Below, one piece after another: positions 54,002 through 63,101 of a stretch of DNA of 64,000 nucleotides. The stretch lies in contig NZ_FOFF01000034.1 in the NCBI RefSeq assembly GCF_900110755.1, forward strand, positions 1-64,000, in the 5' to 3' direction. A model generated the notes under the pieces. That model saw nothing but the letters and a program-made list of their open reading frames with translations. It had not been told where the DNA came from and ran no database searches. A program made the position numbers and the translations under genes. This DNA is from Streptomyces sp. yr375 (GTDB lineage Bacteria; Actinomycetota; Actinomycetes; Streptomycetales; Streptomycetaceae). Each line of letters starts with the position of its first letter. The stretch's first letter is position 1.

Positions 54002-55395
54002 CAACGCCGGGCGTCGAGGACGGCGTACCGCCAGAGCTGCCCGTCACCAAGGCCACCGGGGCCACCACGGCCGCTGAGGTCACCGGGGCCGGTGAGGCCA
54101 GCGGGCTCACCGAGCGTCGGCTGCACCCCGTCACGCCGTTCCGGCGGGCGTGGGCACCGATCGCGGTCCTCGCCGGGTGGGCGGTGCACGACCCGGACCA
54201 GGCGCAGGCGCAGTTGACCCGGCTGACCACCACGACGCTGCTGATCGCGCTCGCCGTCCTCGTCCCCGCCGCCTCCCTCTACGGCTTTCTGACCTGGTGG
54301 TTCACCCACTTCGCGGTAACGGACAGCGAACTGCGCATCCGGACCGGCCTGTTGTTCAAGCGCACCGCGCACATCCGGCTGGAGCGCATCCAGGCGATCG
54401 ACGTCAGTCAGCCGCTGCTCGCGCGGGTCGCGGGCGTCGCGAAGCTCCGGCTCGACGTGGTCGGCGCCGAGAAGAAGGACGAACTCGCCTTCCTGGGCGC
54501 GGAAGAGGCCCGCGTACTGCGGGCGGAGCTGCTCGCGCGGGCCGCCGGTTTCGCCCCGGAGACGGCGCACGAAGTGGGCGAGGCGCCCGCGCGCGAGCTG
54601 CTCCGCGTGCCGGCGCGCAAGCTGGCGATCGCGCTGGCCCTGACCGGCGCGACCTGGGGCGCGCTCGCCGCCGCGCTCGTCGTGCCGCCGGTGCTGTGGC
54701 TGACCACCCACAGCGTGTGGACGGTCCTGGCGACCGGCGTGCCGCTGCTCGGCGCGGCGGGCGCGAGCAGCGTGGGACGGTTCGTCGGCGAGTACGACTG
54801 GACGGTCGGCGAGTCGCCGGACGGGCTGCGCATCGACCACGGGCTGCTGGACCGTACTCACGAGACGGTCCCGCCCGGACGCGTCCAGACCGTACGGATC
54901 GTCAGGCCGCTGCTATGGCGGCGGCTCGGCTGGGTGCGCGTCGAACTGGACGTGGCCGGCTCGGCCAACTCCGTGCTCGTGCCGGTCGCCCCGCGCGAGG
55001 CCGCGGAGGCCGTCATCGCGCGCGTGCTGCCCGGGGTGAGCGTCCCGGCCGAGGCCTCGCTGTCGCGCCCGCCGCGCCGGGCCGGGCGGTGCGTGCCGGT
55101 GTGGTGGCGGGGCTACGGGATCGCCGTCACGGACACCGTGTTCGCCGCCCGGCACGGACTGCTGCGCCGCCACCTCACGCTCGTGCCGCACGCGAAGGTA
55201 CAGAGCGTGCGGCTGCGACAAGGGCCCTGGCAGCGCCTCTGGGGCCTCGCGGAGGTCCATGTGGACACGGGGGCCGACAAGACCGTCACAGCCCGGCTGC
55301 GGGACGCACAGGAGGCCGCGGAGCTGCTCCTCGGCCAGGCCGAGCGGTCACGGACCGGACGCCGCGACGCCCGGCCCGACCGCTGGATGGCGTAG
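53998..55395 (+). CDS. Tandem bPH2 (YdbT-type) membrane protein
   Basis: 465 residues. Membrane helices near 48-68, 80-100, 210-232 and 236-255, and three bPH2 domains (ITDSEL/VTDSELRIRTGLLFKR near 103; DGLRIDHGLLDRTHETVPPG near 278; VTDTVFAARHGLLRRHLTL near 378). YdbT-like. GTG 53998 overlaps the TGA of the upstream gene, so the two are translationally coupled and probably form a complex. Confidence 0.88.
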   Translation: MTTPGVEDGVPPELPVTKATGATTAAEVTGAGEASGLTERRLHPVTPFRRAWAPIAVLAGWAVHDPDQAQAQLTRLTTTTLLIALAVLVPAASLYGFLTWWFTHFAVTDSELRIRTGLLFKRTAHIRLERIQAIDVSQPLLARVAGVAKLRLDVVGAEKKDELAFLGAEEARVLRAELLARAAGFAPETAHEVGEAPARELLRVPARKLAIALALTGATWGALAAALVVPPVLWLTTHSVWTVLATGVPLLGAAGASSVGRFVGEYDWTVGESPDGLRIDHGLLDRTHETVPPGRVQTVRIVRPLLWRRLGWVRVELDVAGSANSVLVPVAPREAAEAVIARVLPGVSVPAEASLSRPPRRAGRCVPVWWRGYGIAVTDTVFAARHGLLRRHLTLVPHAKVQSVRLRQGPWQRLWGLAEVHVDTGADKTVTARLRDAQEAAELLLGQAERSRTGRRDARPDRWMA

Positions 55396-55427
55396 GCCCC
55401 CGCCGGGAGCGGTCTCAGGAGACGGTG

Positions 55428-56855
55428 TCAGGAGACGGCGCTGCGCAGGCTCTTGAGGTCGATCTGCTCGGTCTCGTCGTGGGCGGTCAGGTCGATGACC
55501 TGGCCCACTGCGCGCGATGCCTCGTCCACCGGCTTGAACTGCGCCTCGGACTCGGCCTTGTGCAGCGCGAGGGCCTCCTGACCGACGACGTCGGCGAGGT
55601 CCTCGTTCTGCACCGCCGCGAGCGCGTCGTGCGCCGACTCGCTCTGCGTACCGAAGAAGTCGAACCCGCCCTCGGCCGTCCGACGCCGTACGGGCTCGGC
55701 GGCCGGTACGACGGCCACGGCGGTCGGCACGGCGAAGTGGCCGGAGGGACGCTGCACGGGAGCGGCGGGACGGCGGACGAGCGCGGCGCCGACCTCGGAA
55801 GCGAGGGCGGGGGCGGGGGCGATGTCGCTCGCGTCATCCGCGTCGCTCGCCTGGGCAGTGGCCTCTTGCGGGACGTCCTGCTCCGCGACGGCGACCGCAG
55901 CCTCGGCCGTCGTCCCGTTCTCGTTCCCGTTCTCGTTCCCGTTCTCGTCAGCCAGGTTCAGGGCGGCCGCGCGCGTGTGCTCGGCGGCCGCCTCGGGCTT
56001 CCCCTGCGCCTCGTCCTCCTGCGCGGCCTCCGTGTCGCCGCCGGCAGTGGCACCGACGTCTACGGAAGTCGCCTGTGCGGACTGCTTCTCGGCCGGGCCG
56101 TCGCTCTTCGCGGCCTTGCCGCCGTCGGTCTCGAAGCGGGCCAGGGCCGCCTGTGCCCGCAGGAACAGTTGTGACCCCTCAGGGGAGAAGGCCGCCGGAA
56201 CCCTCGGCTCAGCCTCGGCCGACTCCGCCGATTCCACCGTCTCCTCGGCTTCGGCCTCCGCCTCGACGGCCTTCGCCTGGACGGCGTCCGAGCTCGCACC
56301 GGCTTCGATCGCCCGCTTGGCGACCGCACCCGTCGACCCGGCCGACTTGGTCGACCCGGCATCCCCCGCCGCACGCGCGGCAGGCAGCGCCGGCGAAGGC
56401 GCCGCTTCTATCTCGAGGAGACGGCGGCCCTCCAGGGCGCTGGCCCGCTCGGTCTCCGCGGTGGCGTAGCGGCGCAGCAGCGCGGCGTGCTCGTTGCGCA
56501 GGCCGGCCAGTTCGGTGCGCTTGGACCGCAGCCGCTGCTCCAGCTTGCCGCGCAGTTCCCGCGATTCGTCGAGGTCGCTCTCCAACTCGGCGACGCGTTC
56601 CTCGTAGCGCCATTCGTCACCGGCACGCGCGCGCGTGAGGTCGGCGACGCGCTTGCCGGCCTGGATGTCCCAGTGCCGCATCACGACCGCGCCGACGATC
56701 GCCGTCGCCGCGGCCGCGGCGGCCAGGCCTCGGAGCGCCATCGGCTCCGTGAACACCCAGGGGCCGAAGGCGCAGACAAGGGACACGCCTGCGATCGCCG
56801 AGGGAGGCAGCAGCCTGTGCAAAGGCGGGGAATGGCGGTGACGTCCACGTGGCAT
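55428..56855 (-). CDS. Membrane protein with coiled coil and acidic low-complexity region
   Basis: 475 residues. Two hydrophobic helices (about 19-36 and 39-58), a coiled coil (about 78-145, RVAELESDLDESRELRGKLE), a long Ala/Glu-rich stretch with ENGNENGNENG (from a 12-bp DNA repeat near 55919-55948), and a conserved C-terminus (FDFFGTQSESAHDALAAVQN). Not recognised; streptomycete-type. The C-terminal part lies in the cytoplasm if both helices hairpin. ATG 56855 follows TAAGTT by seven bases. Confidence 0.75.
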   Translation of the reverse strand: MPRGRHRHSPPLHRLLPPSAIAGVSLVCAFGPWVFTEPMALRGLAAAAAATAIVGAVVMRHWDIQAGKRVADLTRARAGDEWRYEERVAELESDLDESRELRGKLEQRLRSKRTELAGLRNEHAALLRRYATAETERASALEGRRLLEIEAAPSPALPAARAAGDAGSTKSAGSTGAVAKRAIEAGASSDAVQAKAVEAEAEAEETVESAESAEAEPRVPAAFSPEGSQLFLRAQAALARFETDGGKAAKSDGPAEKQSAQATSVDVGATAGGDTEAAQEDEAQGKPEAAAEHTRAAALNLADENGNENGNENGTTAEAAVAVAEQDVPQEATAQASDADDASDIAPAPALASEVGAALVRRPAAPVQRPSGHFAVPTAVAVVPAAEPVRRRTAEGGFDFFGTQSESAHDALAAVQNEDLADVVGQEALALHKAESEAQFKPVDEASRAVGQVIDLTAHDETEQIDLKSLRSAVS

Positions 56856-57020
56856 GGCCAGAAACTTACCGCGCGTAGGCGAATGTTGGCGCCCCGCCCC
56901 GCAAAAACACAGCCATACCGAAGTCTTCACAGGGGATCACCAATCAGAGCTGCCCTTGAATTCGACGGGAAGCAAGATCATTTCCGGCCTGGCGCCGCCG
57001 CGGAGCGTCGAACAGCGACG

Positions 57021-58145
57021 TCACCGGTCACTCAGCCGCCCGCTGATCCACTCCAGGGTCGGCGGGATCTCCCGCCGCCAGGTATTGAAGTTGTGCCCGC
57101 CGCTATCCAGGATGATCGACGAGATCCGCGTCCGGCCCGTGCTCTTCGCCAGCGCTATGAACTTCGTCGTGGCCTTGTAGTTGGATTCACCGACCTTGCT
57201 GCTGGTGACGAGCAGCGAGGTGTTCGGAGCGGAACGATTCTTCAGATACCAGAGCAAATCCGCCTCGTTGCGGAGGTTCTTGTTCCCGTGGAAGAGGTCA
57301 CCGGTGGTCGGGTCGATCGGCGCCTTGTAGTACGCCGACAGGCCCGCGCCGGCCGCGTAGACCTCCGGGTGGTGCATCGCCAGCTTCAGGGCGCAGTAGC
57401 CGCCCGTGGAGTCGCCGATGATGCCCCAGCTCCCGGGCTTCTTGCCGACCCTGTAGTGGGCCGTCACCGCGTCCGGCAGGTCCTTCGCGAAGAACGACTC
57501 GGTCTGCGGCCCGCCGGGGATGTCCACGCACTCCGTGTCGCGCGGCGGCGCCACCGTCGGCCGCAACATCACCAGGATCATCGGCTGCATGTGCCCGTTC
57601 TTGGCGAGCTGCCGCGCGGTGCCCGGGTAGTGCAACTTGTCCACGAGCGCCTCTGCCGTGCCGGGGTACCCCGTGAGGACTACGGCGGCGGGGAACGTAC
57701 GCGTGCGGTACGCCGGGTCGAAGTACTCCGGCGGCAGGTACACGAACGCGGGCGTGACGATGTGCGTCGTACGTCCGCTGATGGAGACCTTCTGGACCTG
57801 CCCGCCGAACTGCGGGCGCCCGCTGCCGCCGTCCACGCGCCGCTCGTCGACCACCTGAAGCGGTCCCGCCGGGCCACCGCCCGCCGCGTGGTCGACGACC
57901 ACCCCGGGGTCGGTCTCCTTGCCGAACAGGTCCGCCCAACTGGCGTAGAAGCCGAAGGCCTGGTTGGCGGAGAGGCCCACCGACGCGAACAGCGCCAACT
58001 GGGTGGCGAGCAGCAGGCCGACGCGCCCGCTGACGGCACGCCAGCCGCGCCGGGCCAGGCGCGGCCACAGCCACACCGTGCCGACGAACAGCAGTAGGGC
58101 GAAGAGCACTGATAGCAGCAGCACTTTGTTGCTCGTGAGACCCAT
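57021..58145 (-). CDS. Membrane-anchored alpha/beta-hydrolase (esterase D/mycolyltransferase-like)
   Basis: 374 residues. Two membrane helices (about 8-28 and 42-62) anchor an outward alpha/beta-hydrolase domain (about 120-374). Nucleophile Ser is in GIIGDSTGGYCAL; the late His in DSGGHNFNTW; the family is the putative esterase/Ag85-like group. In S. coelicolor the equivalent gene sits divergent to the MprF-like gene, as here, so both may modify the envelope. ATG 58145 has CAGGAAA upstream. The substrate is unknown. Confidence 0.88.
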   Translation of the reverse strand: MGLTSNKVLLLSVLFALLLFVGTVWLWPRLARRGWRAVSGRVGLLLATQLALFASVGLSANQAFGFYASWADLFGKETDPGVVVDHAAGGGPAGPLQVVDERRVDGGSGRPQFGGQVQKVSISGRTTHIVTPAFVYLPPEYFDPAYRTRTFPAAVVLTGYPGTAEALVDKLHYPGTARQLAKNGHMQPMILVMLRPTVAPPRDTECVDIPGGPQTESFFAKDLPDAVTAHYRVGKKPGSWGIIGDSTGGYCALKLAMHHPEVYAAGAGLSAYYKAPIDPTTGDLFHGNKNLRNEADLLWYLKNRSAPNTSLLVTSSKVGESNYKATTKFIALAKSTGRTRISSIILDSGGHNFNTWRREIPPTLEWISGRLSDR

Positions 58146-58257
58146 GCGGTGGTTTCCTGCCTGCTCTCCGTCCGGGAACGAGCCCGCTCCCCCGGCTCCT
58201 TCGCGAGGGCTTGTCCCGAACTTTCCTTGGCCTTTCCACTGGCTTTGAGGAAATGAG

Positions 58258-58284
58258 TGAACCTCTCAGCCCAAGACACCGTCC
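58258..58284 (+). promoter_or_regulatory. Candidate SigE-dependent promoter of the MprF-like gene
   Basis: TGAAC (58258-58262), 17 bp, CGTCC (58280-58284): fits the ECF pattern GAAC-N16/17-CGTC used by SigE. It lies about 70 bp before the gene start. Confidence 0.55.
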
Positions 58285-58356
58285 TAGAGGGCGCAATGTC
58301 GCCGGATGCCCGAATAGGCGCCGGGTTCAAGGTCTCTCGCGGAACTACGGGATGCG

Positions 58357-60192
58357 ATGTCTGTCACGGAAGATGGGGAAATGTCGGGCGGGGTTCCGCG
58401 CCGATCAAGCCGGGTGCGGCAGATCGTGCGAGGTCCGCGCCCCGAGTCCGTACCCGCCCTCGTTGGCAGAGCATGTGCCCTCGTGGGCCTGCTGGACGTG
58501 GCCGCGGGGGTCTTCCCGCGGTTCAGGCACAGCCGTATGCACACCGTCGCCGAGGTGCTGCCCGGCTCCTTCGGGCCGTTCGCGGCGGCACTGTCCCTCA
58601 GCGCGGGCATCCTGCTGCTGCTGCTCGCCCACGGCCTCAAGCGCAGCAAGCGGCGCGCGTGGCGGGCAGCGGTAGTACTGCTCCCGGCGGGCGCGGTCGC
58701 ACAGTTCGGGTACCGGCACTCGATCGTGGGCGCGCTGATCTCGGTCGCGCTCCTGGTGCCGCTGCTGGTGCACCGCGACCAGTTCGCGGCGCTGCCCGAC
58801 CCGCGCAGCCGCTGGCGCGCGCTCGCCAACTTCGTCCTCATGGGCGCCGGCTCCCTCGGCTTGGGGCTGGTCATCGTCAGCGTCCACTCCAACCGCCTGA
58901 TCGGCGACCCGAGCCTGGCCGATCGCCTGACGCACGTCCTGTACGGCCTCTTCGGCTTCGAGGGCCCGGTCGCCTACCAGGGCAACACCTCCTGGACCGT
59001 CGCCTTCTCCCTGGGCGCCCTGGGCTGGATCACCGCGGTGACGACGATCTACCTCGCGTTCCGCCCCGAGCACCCGGCCGCCCGCCTCACCGAGGAGGAC
59101 GAGAGCCGGCTGCGCGCCCTGCTGGCGAAGCACGGCCGGCGCGACTCCCTGGGCCACTTCGCGCTGCGCCGCGACAAGGCCGTCGTCTTCTCCCCCAGCG
59201 GCAAGGCGGCGGTGACCTACCGTGTCGTCTCCGGCGTGATGCTCGCCAGCGGCGACCCCATCGGCGACGTCGAGGCCTGGCCCGGCGCCATCGAGCGCTT
59301 CATGGACGAGGCGAAGGCCCACTCCTGGACGCCCGCCGTCATGGGCTGCTCGGAGACGGGCGGCGAGGTCTGGACCCGCGAGACCGGCCTGGACGCCCTC
59401 GAACTGGGCGACGAGGCGGTGGTGGACGTGGCGGATTTCTCCCTGGCCGGCCGCGCGATGCGCAACGTGCGCCAGATGGTCAAGCGCATCGAACGCGCCG
59501 GTTACGAGACCCGGGTACGGCGCGTGGGTGACCTCGGCGAAGCCGAACTGGCCCGCATCCGGCAGGCCGCGGAGGACTGGCGCGGCACCGACACCGAGCG
59601 CGGCTTCTCGATGGCCCTCGGCCGCGTCGGCGACGCCGCCGACGGCGACTGCCTCATCGCCACCGCCCACAAGACGGACGAGGTCCCCGGCGAGTACGGC
59701 GACCTGAAGGCGATCCTGCACTTCGTGCCCTGGGGCACGGACGGCGCCTCCCTGGACCTGATGCGCCGCGACCGCTCGGCCGACCCGGGCATGAACGAAC
59801 TGCTGATCGTCGCCGCCCTCCAGGCCGCCCCGAAGTTCGGCATCGCGCGCGTGTCGCTGAACTTCGCCATGTTCCGCTCGGCGCTGGCCCGTGGCGAGAA
59901 GATCGGCGCCGGCCCGGTGCTGCGCGCCTGGCGCGGACTGCTGGTGTTCCTCTCGCGCTGGTTCCAGATCGAGTCGCTGTACAAGTTCAACGCCAAGTTC
60001 CAGCCGCGCTGGGAGCCCCGCTTCGTCGTCTACCGGGCCTCCGGCGACCTCCCCCGCATCGGCTTCGCCGCCATGCAGGCCGAGGGCTTCGTCAACCTCG
60101 CCCTCCCGCTGCCGCGCTTCCTGCGCCGCCGCACCAGCGCGGCACGCGCGTGTGCGCACACGGTGGCGGAGCGCGACGTACGGGCGGCGTAG
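58357..60192 (+). CDS. MprF-like phosphatidylglycerol lysyltransferase
   Basis: 611 residues. About six hydrophobic segments in the first 250 residues (for example 77-97, 104-121, 124-137, 158-178, 213-232) and a DUF2156 (LPG synthetase) domain at about 250-590 (SGVMLASGDPIGD, DLMRRDRSADPGMNELLI, LYKFNAKFQPRWEPRFVVY). It transfers lysine from lysyl-tRNA to phosphatidylglycerol, reducing negative surface charge and adding resistance to cationic peptides. It is shorter than staphylococcal MprF, lacking most flippase helices. GTG/ATG region 58357 is the start. A SigE-like promoter lies upstream. Confidence 0.9.
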   Translation: MSVTEDGEMSGGVPRRSSRVRQIVRGPRPESVPALVGRACALVGLLDVAAGVFPRFRHSRMHTVAEVLPGSFGPFAAALSLSAGILLLLLAHGLKRSKRRAWRAAVVLLPAGAVAQFGYRHSIVGALISVALLVPLLVHRDQFAALPDPRSRWRALANFVLMGAGSLGLGLVIVSVHSNRLIGDPSLADRLTHVLYGLFGFEGPVAYQGNTSWTVAFSLGALGWITAVTTIYLAFRPEHPAARLTEEDESRLRALLAKHGRRDSLGHFALRRDKAVVFSPSGKAAVTYRVVSGVMLASGDPIGDVEAWPGAIERFMDEAKAHSWTPAVMGCSETGGEVWTRETGLDALELGDEAVVDVADFSLAGRAMRNVRQMVKRIERAGYETRVRRVGDLGEAELARIRQAAEDWRGTDTERGFSMALGRVGDAADGDCLIATAHKTDEVPGEYGDLKAILHFVPWGTDGASLDLMRRDRSADPGMNELLIVAALQAAPKFGIARVSLNFAMFRSALARGEKIGAGPVLRAWRGLLVFLSRWFQIESLYKFNAKFQPRWEPRFVVYRASGDLPRIGFAAMQAEGFVNLALPLPRFLRRRTSAARACAHTVAERDVRAA

Positions 60193-60271
60193 TCCCGGCG
60201 ATGGAGTTCCCGCAGGACTCGGGCCCGGGCCGCACCACGGCCCGGCTCCTTCCTGGGCCTACGCTGAACGT

Positions 60272-61264
60272 ATGAGCAAGCAGAGCGGACGCGGGCGCGT
60301 CGACGGCCTTCCGGAATGGGACCGCTGCGCGGTCATGGGAGTCGTCAACGTGACCCCCGACTCCTTCTCCGACGGCGGCCGCTGGTTCGACACGACGGCC
60401 GCCGTCAAACACGGCCTCCACCTCGTCGCCGAGGGCGCGGACCTGGTCGACGTCGGAGGCGAGTCCACCCGCCCCGGCGCGACCCGCGTGGACGAGGCCG
60501 AGGAGCTGCGCCGGGTCGTCCCCGTCGTCCGCGGCCTCGCCTCCGAGGGCGTCGTCGTCTCCGTCGACACGATGCGCGCCTCCGTCGCCGCCCAGGCCCT
60601 CGCGGCCGGCGCCGCCCTCGTCAACGACGTCAGCGGCGGCCTCGCCGACCCGGCGATGATCTCGGCCGTGGCCGACGCGGGCGCCCCCTTCGTCGTCATG
60701 CACTGGCGCGGCTTCCTCGACGGCGGCAACGTCAAGGGCGTCTACGCCGACGTCGTCGCCGATGTCATGGACGAGCTGCACGCGCGCGTGGACGCCGTTC
60801 TGGCGGGCGGTGTCTCCCCGGACCGCATCGTCGTCGACCCGGGCCTCGGCTTCTCCAAGGAGGCCGACCACGACCTCTCCCTGCTGGCCCACCTCGACCG
60901 GCTGCACGCCCTGGGCCACCCGGTGCTCGTCGCCGCCTCCCGCAAGCGGTTCCTCGGCCACGTCCTGGCCGGCCCAGGAGGCCCGCCGCCACCCGCGCGC
61001 GAGCGGGACGCCGCCACGGCCGCCGTCTCCGCCCTCGCGGCACAGGCCGGCGCCTGGGCGGTCCGCGTGCACGAGGTGCGCGCCACGGCGGACGCGGTAC
61101 GGGTCGCACGCGCCGTGGAAGAGGCGCGCGAGGCAGGAAACGCGCCGGACACGCGCCTCGACACGCCGGACACGCGCCCCGGCGCACCCGGCCCGCACAG
61201 CGCACCCCTCACGCACCCCGCACGCGCCCCGCACGCCCCGCACGGCGCAGAAGGAGCCCGGTGA
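60272..61264 (+). CDS. folP: Dihydropteroate synthase
   Basis: Condenses dihydropterin pyrophosphate with p-aminobenzoate; target of sulfonamides. 330 residues with a TIM-barrel core of about 270. Motifs: MGVVNVTPDSFSDGG (22-36), DVGGESTRPG (60-69), VNDVSGG, DPGLGFSKEADHD and ASRKRFLG. The last 50 residues are a His/Pro/Asp repeat tail (DTPDTRPGAPGPHSAP). ATG 60272 follows TACGCT by six bases (leaderless). Its TGA overlaps the next GTG. Confidence 0.96.
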   Translation: MSKQSGRGRVDGLPEWDRCAVMGVVNVTPDSFSDGGRWFDTTAAVKHGLHLVAEGADLVDVGGESTRPGATRVDEAEELRRVVPVVRGLASEGVVVSVDTMRASVAAQALAAGAALVNDVSGGLADPAMISAVADAGAPFVVMHWRGFLDGGNVKGVYADVVADVMDELHARVDAVLAGGVSPDRIVVDPGLGFSKEADHDLSLLAHLDRLHALGHPVLVAASRKRFLGHVLAGPGGPPPPARERDAATAAVSALAAQAGAWAVRVHEVRATADAVRVARAVEEAREAGNAPDTRLDTPDTRPGAPGPHSAPLTHPARAPHAPHGAEGAR

Positions 61265-61782
61265 CCGCCCCCCACACCGACGTCGAGCAGGTCGAGGCCG
61301 CCAACACCGCCTTCTACGAGGCGCTGGAACAAGGCGACTTCGAAGGCGTGTCCTCGCTCTGGCTCACCCCGGCCGACCTGGGCGTGGACGAGACGTACCA
61401 CGACCCCGCGGACGTCGGCGTGATCTCCTGCGTGCACCCCGGCTGGCCCGTGCTCACCGGCCGCGGCGAGGTCCTCAGGTCGTACGCGCTGATCATGGCG
61501 AACACCGACTACATCCAGTTCTTCCTCACCGACGTGCATGTCTCCGTCACCGGCGACACCGCCCTCGTGACCTGCACCGAGAACATCCTCAGCGGCGGCC
61601 CCGCGCCGGAGGCCGGCGAGGAGCTCGGGCCGCTCGTCGGCCAACTGGTGGTCGCCACGAACGTGTTCCGCCGCACGCCCGACGGCTGGAAACTGTGGTC
61701 GCATCACGCCTCCCCGGTACTGGCCGAAAACGACGAGCCGGACGACTCCGAGGACCCCGACGACGAGGACACCCCCTCCTGA
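61261..61782 (+). CDS. NTF2/SnoaL-like fold protein
   Basis: 173 residues. An NTF2-like cone (about 8-140: EAANTAFYEALEQGDFEGVS, GWPVLTGRGEVLRSYALIM, TALVTCTENILSG) with a very acidic tail (ENDEPDDSEDPDDEDTPS). Its constant place between folP and folB in streptomycetes suggests a link to folate metabolism, but no function is known. GTG 61261 overlaps the folP stop (GTGA), so translation is coupled. Confidence 0.85.
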   Translation: MTAPHTDVEQVEAANTAFYEALEQGDFEGVSSLWLTPADLGVDETYHDPADVGVISCVHPGWPVLTGRGEVLRSYALIMANTDYIQFFLTDVHVSVTGDTALVTCTENILSGGPAPEAGEELGPLVGQLVVATNVFRRTPDGWKLWSHHASPVLAENDEPDDSEDPDDEDTPS

Positions 61783-61784
61783 GC

Positions 61785-61952
61785 GGGTAGGCGACCCGAG
61801 GAAGCACGCGGGAAGCCCACAGCGACGGGAAGTGGTTGGAATCACGAACCGTGGGTAGGGGCGGCTACCAGCCCGTGAGCCGCCGGGTTCCCTAAGGGAA
61901 ACACCCGGTGAAACTCCTGGCTCCGACCCGAACGACCGCGGCCGGAGCCAGG
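61785..61952 (+). ncRNA. Structured leader upstream of folB (candidate)
   Basis: The 266-bp gap between the NTF2-like gene and folB is dense in stems: GGGT/ACCC (61785-61797), CCCAC/GTGGG (61816-61855) enclosing GGTT/AACC, GGCGGCT/AGCCGCC (61860-61884), CCGGGT/ACCCGG (61883-61908) enclosing TCCC/GGGA, and a perfect 10-bp CCTGGCTCCG/CGGAGCCAGG (61916-61952). No ORF fits. It could be a terminator cluster, an mRNA leader or a riboswitch. I match it to no known class. Confidence 0.4.
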
Positions 61953-62048
61953 CGCTGTCAGTGCTCGCAGGTAGATTCGTTCGAGGCCGGGATGCCGTCC
62001 GCACCCGGTACGCACCGGCCGAAACCGACGATTGCAGGAGTGATTCGC

Positions 62049-62408
62049 GTGGATCGTGTCGCGCTGCGCGGCCTGAGGGCCCGCGGGTACCACGGCGTGT
62101 TCCCCAAGGAACGCGAGGAGGGCCAGACCTTCATCGTGGACCTCGTCATGGGCCTGGACACCCGACCGGCCGCCGCCGACGACGACCTGGCGAAAACCGT
62201 GCACTACGGCATCGTCGCGGAGGAGGTCGTGGCCGTCGTCCAGGGCGACCCCGTCGACCTCGTCGAGACGCTCGCCGAGCGCATCGCCCAGGCCTGCCTG
62301 AAGCACGAAGGGGTCCAGGAGGTCGAGGTCTGCGTCCACAAACCGGACGCGCCGATCACGGTCCCCTTCGACGACGTGACCGTCACCATCACCCGGAGCC
62401 GAGTATGA
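62049..62408 (+). CDS. folB: Dihydroneopterin aldolase
   Basis: Cleaves dihydroneopterin to hydroxymethyl-dihydropterin and glycolaldehyde in folate synthesis. 119 residues, normal length. The conserved Glu-containing YHGVFPKEREEGQTF (14-28), the Tyr of KTVHYGIVAE and the catalytic Lys of VCVHKPDAP are present. GTG 62049 has GGAG eight bases upstream; GTG 62040 is too close to it. Its TGA overlaps the folK ATG (ATGA). Confidence 0.95.
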   Translation: MDRVALRGLRARGYHGVFPKEREEGQTFIVDLVMGLDTRPAAADDDLAKTVHYGIVAEEVVAVVQGDPVDLVETLAERIAQACLKHEGVQEVEVCVHKPDAPITVPFDDVTVTITRSRV

Positions 62409-63016
62409 CCGCGTTCTTCACCGACGGGCAGAGCGACCCGACCGTCCAGCCGGTACCGGCCTCCGTCGTCGAGAAGGTCGACGCCGCCGACACCACCCTG
62501 CACAACCCCCAGCGGGCCGTGGTCTCCCTCGGCGCCAACCTCGGCAACCGCCTGGAGACCCTCCAGGGCGCCATCGACGCCCTGGAGGACACCCCGGGCG
62601 TCCGCGTCAAGGCCGTCTCCCCGGTGTACGAGACCGAGCCGTGGGGCGTCGAGCCCGGCAGCCAGCCGTCGTACTTCAACGCGGTGGTCCTGCTGAAGAC
62701 GACCCTCCCGCCGTCCTCGCTCCTGGAGCGGGCGCACGCCGTCGAGGAGGCCTTCCACCGGGTACGGGACGAGCGCTGGGGCGCGCGCACCCTCGACGTC
62801 GACATCGTCGCGTACGCCGACGTCGTCGACGACGACCCGCAGCTCACTCTCCCCCACCCCCGCGCCCACGAACGCGCCTTCGTTCTCGCCCCCTGGCACG
62901 ACGTGGAACCCGAGGCCCAACTCCCCGGCCGCGGCGCGGTCGCCGACCTCCTCGGCACCGTCACCCGCGAGGGCATCGCAACCCGCCAGGACCTGGAACT
63001 CCACCTGCCCGAGTAG
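62405..63016 (+). CDS. folK: Hydroxymethyl-dihydropterin pyrophosphokinase
   Basis: Transfers pyrophosphate from ATP to hydroxymethyl-dihydropterin, making the FolP substrate. 203 residues; the HPPK core starts near 38 (VVSLGANLGNR) and includes SPVYETEPWG and the signature RWGARTLDVDIVAY. The first 35 residues are an extra, variable N-terminus. Translationally coupled to folB (ATGA). Cluster order folP, NTF2-like, folB, folK, with folE convergent. Confidence 0.95.
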   Translation: MTAFFTDGQSDPTVQPVPASVVEKVDAADTTLHNPQRAVVSLGANLGNRLETLQGAIDALEDTPGVRVKAVSPVYETEPWGVEPGSQPSYFNAVVLLKTTLPPSSLLERAHAVEEAFHRVRDERWGARTLDVDIVAYADVVDDDPQLTLPHPRAHERAFVLAPWHDVEPEAQLPGRGAVADLLGTVTREGIATRQDLELHLPE

Positions 63017-63101
63017 TCGTTAAGGTCATGAAGGAAGGTCACGAGGACCACTGCCCGCGCGCTGTCCACGCCCGCGGGCTCGGGGGAGCTGAAGGGACAC
63101 C

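Noticed and set aside
61880..61960. Cobalamin riboswitch core (AAGGGAA...CGGTG-AAA-TCC) in the folB leader.
   Set aside because: The fragment is similar, but no B12 box (GCCACTG) or matching downstream stems follow, and folB is not a usual target.
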